64,000 bases of DNA, taken from contig NC_067120.1 in NCBI RefSeq assembly GCF_021347895.1, forward strand, positions 13,563,361-13,627,360, given 5' to 3'. The notes below the pieces were generated by a model. It worked only from the letters and a program-made list of their open reading frames with translations. It did not search any database and was not told the DNA's origin. Made by a program: the position numbers and the translations under genes. The stretch is from Acanthochromis polyacanthus (Eukaryota > Chordata > Actinopteri > Pomacentridae). Positions within the stretch are counted from its first letter, which is position 1. Every line of letters starts with the position of its first letter. Positions 13,169 through 25,382 of the stretch are shown here, one piece after another.

Positions 13169-15559
13169 TATTGACTCCATATCCTTATTTTCTCTCTTCA
13201 TTCTACTCTCTTTTCTTTTTCACACTTTCTCCTGAGACATATGTCCGGTGTCACACAGTGTTATAATGTAAAACCTCCTCCATCCTTTTAAGCCTGAGCT
13301 CTGCGTAAACAGCGACAACATTTACAATCTTCATCTTTGATTTTCAGCAGTGAGAAGTGACCCCGCTCCTCCTCGTCTGCCATGTCTTTACGTCACCGTG
13401 TTTGTTGTTGGCACTACAAGTGGCAGACTCGACTGTCCCTTGAAGTGGCCCTGGTTAATTGGCGTTTGAAGTCTGTCACTGCCTCCCACTTCCATCTGGA
13501 AGTCATCTACTCCAGTATGAAATATGTTTGTTCAAAGGCAGCGATTGTTGTCACTATCTGCTCTTTGGTCTGTCACAATCCATTGAGATCGCGTTTGATA
13601 TGAAATGTTACTGCACTGAGATTCTCCGCTCTTTCAGATGATTGTGTTACTTAAAGTAGACCTATAATCGACCTGCAGCTTGTTTGTATCTCTGTCGAAG
13701 CGCTCCTCAGCTGCTGAATACAACATTGTGTTTCAGAGACTCTGTTTATGGGAGAAAAGTTGTTTTGAATTCTGAATAAGGCATTAACTTTGCCCACCGG
13801 GGTCACACACACAAACCAGTCGGTCAGGCTGTTTTAATTTGCTTTGCCTTGAATTTAATATTTTGAATTCCTCCAGTAGTAATCTGTCTATTTTCTGTCT
13901 TTAACTACCATTTAAAAGGCTCTTGTTCCAGCCAGCGTCTGCAACAACCACAAAGTAACTGCCATAAGCATGCCCACTTTTTTTTTTTTCCAGAGATAAT
14001 GTCTCTGCAGATGTGAGGGAACCATGAGCGCAACTGGGTGTGATTTCCTCTGTCTGGTTTTCCTCACAGTCCAGCTTCCCCTGAGGGACCCCTTTTTAAA
14101 AACAGCTCTCTGTAGCTCAGCTCAGCACAGGCCAACCCCGTCAAAAACCCCGAGCGGCAGGAGCTCCATGTGCAGAGAAATCCTATATCTCTGCGAGGCT
14201 CTAAATTTCCAGGGGCGCTGCACAGGGCTCTCAGGAGTTGATTAAAATATTTGGTTAAAATTTCCACTGTTAAAGAAAAGGTAGAGCGAGTCGCAGAAGA
14301 AATCCACCCATCATACTTAATTTGTGTATTTTGGCTCAAGTCATTAAGTCCACCTATAGAAACGTGTTTTTTCTGCGGGTTGGACTGAGGTCCCTGATGC
14401 TTAGAAGCATGAAGGCCTGAGCCTGCTGTTAGAAGAATGTAATCTCCTCACTGACACATCTGAAGGACAAACAAAGAAAGGTCAGGAATGCAGAGGAGAG
14501 TTGACCTGAGAAAACTCTGACCCTTCAGCGCAACGACACCAGAACGACATGCCTCTGTACTGTTGTTGCAAGAAACACGAGAGCTGCTAAAGACTACATC
14601 TGCTACTAATCCTGCTGTTACTATCACTGCTGTGAATGCTATAGTACAACTACTACTAACAGTTTTACCATCTTTCAGCTGTACGGCTGATGCATTTTCA
14701 TTCAGGAGCTGCTGTTTAAGGAAAACACAGACTCTGGTCATAGTTCAACTCCATGACAACTAAGCTATTAGAGGAGCTGCATGTCAAGTGGGAAAATTCC
14801 AACTGAGCAAAGTCTGTCTTCTAATGAAGGATGTGAGATGTTGTTAACAAGCTGACCTACAGTGAAGATTCGTTGGTCAAGCTGCTCTTTTAGAGGCCAA
14901 AAAAACCTTTTATGCTCAAGTATAGATTGAATTTAAATGAAGAAACATTATTGACATGAGAAAACAACATCATCTAATATTCATTCAGACACTGAGAAGA
15001 ACTGTAACACAAGTAGCCATACAAGAGTGTAAAAATACTACAAGTAAAGCCCTGAATTTTCAATTTTACATTTGTACAAGTAGTATTGATATCAATTACC
15101 TTCATATTTTATGTAGCTTATTTTTAAATTGATGGATTATCTTTGGTTTTGTTTGTTTGGTTTTACTGTAACAACTTTGTATACTGCTGGTTTCCTTAAT
15201 CTATAATATACCATCACAATTTCTTGGTTAATTAGTTTTTCTTAATCTATATTAATTATAATATCGTGAAGAATAAGACAGCATTAAGTAGAAATACTTA
15301 AGCAAAGTACCCTCTAATTGTACTTAAGTGCAAACCTTTAGTAAATGTATCAAATTTTATTCATACTATTGAACAAAAGTATGAACGCTGTATGAAAAAC
15401 TATCTTCTACTGTTTAAATTTAATTTCTGTTGTTGTAGTTAGAAATTAAATGTATCCAGTTGTGTAGAAAAGGTGTTTGAGCTTTTCATTTGTGGCAAAT
15501 TCAACCACTAAATTAATCCACACCTTAGTAAGGAGGGGCCTTAAAGCACAATGATCAGA

Positions 15560-15740
15560 TGAGGTGACCAGCACACAGATTGTCTTTTGACCAGCATTTA
15601 AAAAAGGCCGCAGGTTTATTTAAATGGCTCAGCGGCACATATGACAAGAGAAAACTGAGCTGCTGGGACGCTGGATGCTGCATGTCACTCAGGGCTATAA
15701 CCAGGCACTTAAACGTCCACAACTCCCATCATTTGTCATC
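15560..15740 (+). repeat. Degenerate dispersed repeat, second copy
   Basis: Shares ordered but weak landmarks (TTTTGACCAG, a GGTTTATTTAAATGG-like core, GACAAGAGAAAACTGAGCTG, GGATGCTGCATG) with minus-strand 7,570-7,760 and plus-strand 26,300-26,520. Family unknown. Confidence 0.35.
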
Positions 15741-17708
15741 TGGGAAATACTTTCAGACAGCGTAATATGACAGACAATCTGCCACATGATGCTCTGGATA
15801 AACGTGTCTACGACATGATCCTGTCCCAAAAAAATGTCCTCCAACCTCGCCAAGCCCTTCAGGTAGAGTGAGACAGCATTTCAAAAGCAGCAGCGTCAAC
15901 GTTTTCCAACACAGTGCGTACTTGGTTGTAGGGATTTTACTGTGTTGGAGGAACAAATACTTGCCTTTATGTTAAAGTTCAGTATACACATGTGCACTTC
16001 TTTACTTTACTACAAATGCCAGAGCCATAAATAGCCACTGTGCAGGCTGTGGTTTTACATGCAAACATAGTCTGAGGTCATGCAATTTAATGCACTTATA
16101 GACTATAAACTGTCCAGGAGTATGTGCAGTAGTTAGACCACCTATAATAATAAATGGCTTTTTAATGATGTGGCCACATATAGGAATTGTAGGTTTTCTG
16201 TCTTTAAACACACACTGCTTTGTATCACCGTTACCAGAATGTAAAAGCAGCCAATGAGCTTTGATATGTCAACACATTTTACTGCAAATAAGTTTTGTTT
16301 GCTAGATTTTTCCACAGTGGAATTGTTAAGGAAAACTCAATGACAATGAATTACTGCTGCCGTAATATACTAACAGAATAGAACTGTTTAATCTCAAATA
16401 AGCTCATCTTTCACCTTGTCATAAAGTGCAGATAATTTAATAAGCAAATGCATTGTCTGCTTTATAATACACAGCAAATCATATTATGATCTAATGTCTG
16501 CTTATGAAAACACCGTCTCCGGTTCGGTCTTAACCATCAGCAGGGATTTCTTCCAGGACTTCGTCTGCATGTAATAACTCTATGAAGATAATAAACACAA
16601 TCTGAGTAATACAAAGAACAGTGGAGGTGCAAAGGAGCAGAGAAATCGCAGGAAATGAGCGAAGCCAGCGTCTGAATTAGATGTCAGGAAGATTTAAATT
16701 CTCATAAACGCTGTGGCAAACTAATTACAGCTCACAGTGGCCGCTGTGTATGTTGTTAATGGAACAGAACTCTTCAGTGCAATCAATCAGGCAGAAGTGT
16801 GCAGCTGTCAGCAGTTTTTAAGTTCGCGATCAGAGAGAGTTATCTGGATTTTATTTCTGATTTTGTGTCATTGATGCTTTTAAAGGGGATTTTATTTCGC
16901 TATAACACCCGGCATAAAATGACTTCACTCTTTGTGTTCCATTTTATTTGGACTGACTTATTTTTGTCCGTTTTGTCGCTCACTTTTGGTCACTGACTCA
17001 TGCTTTGGCCACTCACATTAGCAAATATAAGTGTTTAGAAGTGGTTTGCATAAAGCGGCGGCCTGCACACAGCTCCTCGTAACACAACAGAGCTATATCC
17101 AGCCACTGGTTTTAAAATAATGCTGTAAAACTTTGGACACCATACTGAGTGCGTTACACAGAGGGGAAAATACAGTTTTGCATGGCTGTTTTATTTCTCA
17201 AAAATATTTTGATGGGGGTAAGACCTCAAGAACAACAAAACATTTCCCTCAAACACAGTCTGGTCTTAATGCTCATATTTTTCCTTGAATAAACACAAAT
17301 GCATCTGCATACATACAATTCAAAAAGTACATGTACATATCTTGTTTTGAACGGGTACATAATGATACACAGTTGCCCTTTTTCAAATCTGACGGTACAC
17401 ATCCATAGTTTGATCTTCAATACAGACTTCAAAGTTGTCCTATTGATCTTCTGCCAGTGTTTGTCTTTTTCTTGTTGTTTTTTTTTCTTTCTCAAACTAG
17501 CAGATTTTACAGGAAGAAATTATTATATTCTCCTCTTGAAGAGCAAGCAATGACACTGAAGAGTTCATTCATAAAGAGGGACGAGGGAGAAAAAAAGCAC
17601 CAGAGGAACTGAAAATCGTCTTCAGTCAAATCTCACTTCTTCATCATTTTCATGTGAGTGAGAGCCAGTGTTCTGTGCTTTCTTTGTGCCGAGCTGTGTA
17701 AAGGCTCT

Positions 17709-17768
17709 CCATCCATCCATCCATCCATCCATCCATCCATCCATCCATCCATCTCTTTCTCTCTCTCT
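17709..17768. repeat. (ATCC)n microsatellite followed by (CT)n
   Basis: About eleven perfect CCAT/ATCC tetranucleotide units followed by a short CT tract. It lies just beyond the tmem178b stop, so it probably falls in the 3' UTR of that transcript. Confidence 0.95.
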
Positions 17769-17852
17769 GCTCTGAGTCCCTGCATGGGTAAAACTGTCTC
17801 TGGAACAGGGCTCGTCACTGTTTCAGGATGAGACAGGTGTCTGTTAGATGTG

Positions 17853-19644
<1,792 letters not shown>

Positions 19645-19699
19645 TCACCGAAGCCCTCATTTCTTTGATTTGTCAACCATCTTCGAACAGAGCCAAATT

Positions 19700-21337
19700 C
19701 TCCGGGGGGGAAGGATCAATAAATTTGGGCCTCGATGAGCTATTTTGGTTGTCTCCTCTAATGCCTCTGAACTCAGTCTAGCCTAGATACTGGTCAATCC
19801 AACATCTCTGCCCAGTAGATGGAGACAGAGCAAATATTTGGAGCCCCAGAGCTGCACTTTACGCACTGTAGGAAAAGACTGCTGGAGTCTGCAAAAGTCA
19901 GACAAGAGGAATACCCTGCATTTGTTTTTCTCTGTGTGTGTTTTGGTTTTTTAATTGAGCCTCTCTAGTATCGCCTCATCTGCTGTAGTCTAAAGGGATA
20001 AGTTAAGAAGCACCATAATAAAAAGGGCCTCAGTTTTTCTCTGTGTTTGAGGAAACACTTGCATCACATCCAGCACATTGCTTCTGGTAAATTTCCATCC
20101 CAAGAGTCAAACACATGGAAAATATTGCAGAACACTGCTTGGTTTAGTGCATTATTTTGAGAGCAGGTGTAAAAGTGTATACATAATCAAAAAAAGTCAA
20201 AGGTGGTTATAATAATATCTGTCTCACAGTGTGTCTACAATTCTACAGTTTATTTAGCAGATGCTTTTATTCAAAGCAACGTACATGTGAGAGTAGAAAC
20301 AACACAAGCAAGGATCTAATTAGGAGAAAACAACCTGGATAAGAACCATAAAACAACTTCAAGTGTGATACTAGGACCGTGGTGTCTACAGGCAGTGCAG
20401 AATAGGATTTTTTATTTATTTTTTATTTTTTTGCAGTTTGTCGAGTACAAAGGTGTTCAGTGAAGATCTGGTTTTTAGTCTTTTCATAAAGACTGAGAGG
20501 GACTCGGCAGATGGAGACACAGTTTGGTAACTCGTTCCACCACCGGGGAACCACAGAGGAGAAGAGTCTAGCTGTCGATCTGGGTTTATTGCACAACTTT
20601 GCACAAACAGGCTGCACAGTGGCTCCATCCATGTCAGTCGTGTTTTCACTGGTTTTATTCTCATAATCAGAACTTCCTCATTGAAAACCATAATTCCAAA
20701 CTAAAAGAGGAACAAAGCCAGTTCCAAACTTCACTTTTGGTTTCAGCCCGTGTGCAGCAACTAGAAAAAAATCCTACATGAAGCTGTTGTGATTGAAAAT
20801 GTGATGTGTGAGAACACTGGTAGAGTTTTAACTGAATTGCTGGTGATTTTATAATAGATTTTACATTGTGTTAGGAAGGAGTGAAGGATTAAAGTCACTC
20901 AAATCGCACCACAGCATCACGTGGACTGATGAGAGTTGAAGCACAAAAGGGCTCAATGTTTCATATGTGTGATAACCGTCCACGCTCAGTCCATCTATAT
21001 TTTCTTTTTGAGACTTTCTACACAAATATCTGTAGATATTTTATGTATAACTTAAAGTGTAGACTAAAACAAAGCCATATTTTCCTGTATGATTTAGAGA
21101 CATGCATTTATGTATGACGCTCGCTCGGCCATCAGGAACCAGTTGATCACACCAATCTGACATGTGAATGATGTGAATGTCGCCTGCATATAGTCCAGCT
21201 TATTTCTCACTTTCAGTTCCCTTTGTGTTTTGAAGTCAGCGCTCGGCAACGTTGCGTGTTTTTCAGTGAAGAAATAGGAAAAAGTTCGATTTTGTCACAA
21301 GCTTCAAGAACCACGAAGCTCATGCTGCCTTGTTTAC
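19700..21337. other. Intergenic region tmem178b - spi1
   Basis: The two genes are divergent, so both promoters lie here. Apart from the LINE remnant at about 20,260-20,700 I see no gene. No obvious TATA box lies near the assigned starts. Confidence 0.5.
20260..20700 (-). mobile_element. 3' remnant of a non-LTR retrotransposon (LINE)
   Basis: On the minus strand at about 20,450-20,600 the translation includes FSSVVPRWWNELPNCV followed by LSLYEKTKNQIFTEHL. This resembles the C-terminal end of many fish LINE reverse transcriptase polyproteins (pattern APRLWNSLP...FKKRLKTHLF). The sequence towards 20,260 would be the 3' UTR. It is only a tail and has no catalytic motif. The clade is not assigned. 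Confidence 0.6.
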
Positions 21338-23796
21338 ATGATGGACGGATTCGTCATATCACCTGTAAGTTATTCGTTTCAGATTTTAACACAACCAATG
21401 AAGTTTTTGAGTATAGTTTGTTAGAGAGAATAGGCTATTTGACAAATTAATCTGTGTGAGTTACTAGAAGTTATATCTAGTGACATTTAAATGTTGTTCT
21501 TGTGGACAAGGTGGAACTTTAGGACATTGGGATTTTCATTTATTGACTATGTAGATACGAGAAGAGGAGTTTTGCTTGTGTTTAATAAGAATCACTAAGT
21601 AAATCTATTCTCGTAGTCTATTTGTTAGTTTATTATATTGATTTTTCTGTCTTTATATTCTTCTGAAAGCTTTTTAAATTCTAGAGTTAAGAACTAAAGG
21701 TCATATTTGACTTAGTTTTGCCCGGACAGAGAGATTCAGACCTTGAATTTTTCCCCTTCAAAGGCTTCAGAGGAAATTATTCCAGGCGAGCCAGAGAATT
21801 ATCGCCCTCCGGTAGAGCTGTACCCCTACCTCAGTACTGTGGGGGAGATTTATGAAGGTGAGGAGACTGGATGTACCCACTATATAAAATAAAAATCCTT
21901 ACACAGCCAGGTGCTTAAACTTACATAACTTTCCAGACCATAGATGGACCTTCCACTCTGAGCGAGTCCAGGCGTCAGACTTTGAGAATTCCCCGGTGAA
22001 TCACCTCACAGAGCTGCAGGCTGTGTCTCCTCAGCAGCTCATACAGCCCTACAGATACAGCAGCGAGTCTCTGCCTCTTCACCTGGACCCTCCACTCGTC
22101 CCTCTGTCGGTGTCGCCACAAGTAAGTCTACAGATGGAAGATTATGAGAGTGAAAAGTCACAGCGCCTGCATATATGACTGGAAATATAACAGTCCTGAC
22201 ATGAAAGATCGATATGATTACATCCTCTCATTATTAAATTCCATACAGTGTCTGTTTTGGCTGTCATTTTATTAATAGCAGGCAACAGTGATGCTTTGCA
22301 GTGACATTATATCAACTGTTACTACAGCAGTGATTCACATAAGTCTGTTTGCTCACGGAGAGATGACACATTTGCTCAGTGCAAGTGTAAGGATCTCAAG
22401 CATGAAAGGCCACTCACAGGAAAAAACTAAATCTGGGCTGATTCTCATCACGTTTGGGCACACTTGGCACTAATGTGACACAGCCTCTTTTCACATTTTA
22501 GGAGAACTTCACTTGACATGGAATTTAAATGTTAATTAGGGCTGTTGGTAATGGTTATTTTCATTAACGTTGTCTATTCTATTAATCCTTTAGCTCATGC
22601 ACTGATAGAAAATTATGAACAATGCCCAACAAGATATTCCAGAGCCCAAGTAGCATCGTTAAATAAAATCAGCAAATATTCGCAATTAAGAAGCTGAAAT
22701 CTGAGAGTTTGGAGTAAATGTTCAATTTAAATTGTGTTTCATTTATAGAGCACCAATTCATTACAGACGCAATCTGAGGTCAAGACCTTACAATATTACA
22801 TTATAGACGGAAGCCCAACAAATCCAACGAGTCTCTGTGAGCAGCTCTTTTGTGGATATGTGAGCTCCAGAATTTAATACTGTGATGTGTGTCTGTAGAA
22901 TCAATCTGCTGCTGCCTCCAAAATGAAAACACACTATTTTCAGGAATCATTCAAAGAAAACATTACGGATTTAGAGCTTTTATAATGTCCTTTTTTATAT
23001 AAATGCAATTTAATCTCCACAAATACAGAACACAATGTGGACAGTCTGGAATATTTTCACTGAAATGTCATCTGCACCACGTGGTACTGCTGAGCACTGA
23101 ATTCTATTTTGGCCGAGCAACTTCCTCTTTTGGTACAATGGCAGTGTTTAAAATGTCAGACGGTGAATAATTGCAAAACAGAACATTGCAGCCCGCTGCC
23201 TTCTTTGTGTAATCTCCAACTATTTATATTTCCCCTAAAGATCCAGTATTTCAACTACCCATACCAGGCCTCGTCCTCACCTGGACAGTACTACTCAGAG
23301 GAGGACAGAAGAGGAATCAGTCCTCCACTGGAGGTATCAGAGGGGGAGGAAGAATTTGAGGACCGCAGTCATTCTTCCTTCAGGAAAGACACTAGTGAGT
23401 ATTTGACACAAAAAATGCACTGATGTTAATACTGAAGTCTTCGTAAACTGACAGAAATTGCTTCAACAAATATCATATCTTCCAGACAATAAGAGGAAAA
23501 TCCGCCTGTACCAGTTTCTCCTGGACTTGCTAAGAAACGGCGATATGAGCGACAGCATCTGGTGGGTGGACCAGGACAAGGGCATCTTCCAGTTCTCCAC
23601 AAAACACAAAGAAGCTCTGGCAAGCCACTGGGGATTTCAGAAAGGAAACCGCAAAAAAATGACGTACCAAAAAATGGCTCGAGCTCTGAGGAACTATGGT
23701 AAAACTGGAGAGATCAAAAAAGTAAAGAAGAAGCTGACCTATCAGTTCAGTGAGGAAGTGCTGAGGAACCTGTATTTATGTCAGTATCCTCACTGA
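21338..23796 (+). CDS. spi1: PU.1/Spi-1-type ETS transcription factor
   Basis: Five exons: 21,338-21,364; 21,764-21,857; 21,937-22,121; 23,241-23,394; 23,486-23,796. They give 771 nt (256 aa) with clean GT-AG borders and consistent phases. PU.1 binds purine-rich GGAA sites and drives myeloid and B-lymphoid development. The N-terminus [15 protein letters not shown] parallels human MEGFPLVPP..SEDLVP, and the acidic/Gln part keeps LYPYLS, WTFHSE and [12 protein letters not shown]-like stretch ([16 protein letters not shown]) precedes the ETS domain (about residues 157-240). The ETS domain carries [18 protein letters not shown], the recognition helix [19 protein letters not shown] and KKKLTYQF. 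The tail after TYQF ([15 protein letters not shown]) differs from mammalian PU.1, which suggests one of the two teleost spi1 paralogues; which one cannot be decided here. Confidence 0.93.
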
Positions 23797-25382
23797 TGAG
23801 CGAACACAGGCTGTCTTTTATCACGCTGAAATCACGAAAATAACCCAAATTCTGTTTTGCCTGTACAATTGTAATTTCACCTTGTTTTACTTCCAAGTTT
23901 CGATACATATTTATTTGTAAGGCCAGTGTGTTTCCTCTTGCAAAATTCTATATAAACGGCTTCATTTCAAAATCAACTAAGCTTGTCTGTGTTTGTGTAC
24001 GAGAATTGAGGAATGATTAAAGATCAGACGCTGCCAAACCCCCCACATGATCTGTGATATTTTGAGAGGTAGAGCAAAGCAAAACAGCAACAACTTAATA
24101 TTTGATTAATTTCAAGTCCTGATAATATCAACCTCAATCACATCTTTTATTATGAATACCGACTGTTCAGAATCAGTGTCTTGAGTAACTTTTGTCTGCC
24201 AGTGAATGCAGTGACACATCATTGTACAAACCAGAAACAAACAAACAAGAAAAATTACACCAGTTGGAATTCAGACAAAAACATTTGCCATGTAATCCAG
24301 GTAATTGTCCCTTATGGTAGTGAAATTTGGGGTCCACTCAGTCATCAAGACGACAGTAGATGGGACAAGCGTGCAGAATTCTGTGGGTCCATATTAAATC
24401 CAAAGAAAAACACAATCGAATGCATGTAGGGCATAACTGAGCCATTACCCACTAATTATTGACATGACACAATGAGATTTCAGGTACTACAAACCCATAT
24501 AACATCTAATACTGATCAACCTCAGACCAGCACTGCTCTTAAACAGCCAATCAGCCAGCCACAACGTTACACAAAAAAAATGTGTATCTGGAACACTGGA
24601 ATAATCAAAGCAAAACTCAAAACAAATTTAACAGGATATCTCTTTACTGTCTGAGATGCAAAGCAGTTTCAGATCCTGACCAAATACAGATCCAGTGACC
24701 ACAGTGAAGTCACAGCAAGAGGATGACACACATCCATGGCAACAAAGCATCCTGAACTGACCTGAATTGTAAAAAACAAAGGAGGGATGTGTGTGTAGGC
24801 CTGCTTCAGTGTTCATCATAGGTGGGCTTTTTTAAAATATTCTGAATTGTATATTATTATTTTTATTGTTTTATTTTGATATGATTATAGGTTTTGTGAC
24901 GAGTTGCCCATTTGCCCTGATAATAATAATCCCCGTTTGAGTCCAAGCATTTAATAAAAACACTCAGTGACAGATTATCACAACTATCGATTGAAACACA
25001 TTCAGTTGAAAACCTAGTGTGTTACCTGGGCGGTGTTGTAGTAGCTACAGACACTCGACACAATTTAAAGTTCTCAGATCTACTTTTCTTTTGAAGAAAC
25101 GACTCATTCTTTGTCTCAGCTGTAGTTGTTTCTCTCCTACAGTCGCCGCCTTCAATGAACCGAGTCTGACAGGAAAAAAAAACGAAGCTTCCGCTGACGT
25201 CTATTTAATCAGCCAATCAGAGCGCAGACGTTGTTTCGGTGCAAATTTCAAACGTAGTGAACAAACGGACAGAAAGCAGGATAACTACAGCTGCACCGAC
25301 ACGAACCCAGCCAGCTTCGTACCAGGGAACACAGCCTGGGCGTCGAAGATTGTTTTTAATATATTTTAACTGTCTGAGCAAC
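23797..25382. other. Intergenic region spi1 - prc1
   Basis: Contains the spi1 3' UTR, AT-rich sequence and the prc1 promoter and 5' UTR. No gene is recognisable. The open frame at 25,019-25,369 overlaps the prc1 upstream region and has no family resemblance. Confidence 0.5.
25213..25252 (+). promoter_or_regulatory. prc1: Candidate prc1 cell-cycle promoter: CCAAT box plus CHR-like element
   Basis: About 130-170 bases before the prc1 ATG is a CCAAT box (AGCCAATCAG; CCAAT at 25,213-25,217). About 30 bases later comes TTCAAA (25,247-25,252), the reverse complement of the CHR core TTTGAA. NF-Y CCAAT boxes close to a CHR are a known arrangement at G2/M genes, and mammalian PRC1 is such a gene. The function is inferred from motif and position only. 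Confidence 0.45.

Larger units (their letters stand above)
12825..17600. other. Intergenic region fibin - tmem178b
   Basis: After the fibin 3' UTR no further gene is recognisable. Open frames are short and without family resemblance. The stretch is AT-rich with homopolymer runs (for example T at about 13,980-13,990) and a degenerate repeat at about 15,560-15,740. tmem178b and fibin converge here, so the region holds both 3' ends. Confidence 0.55.
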
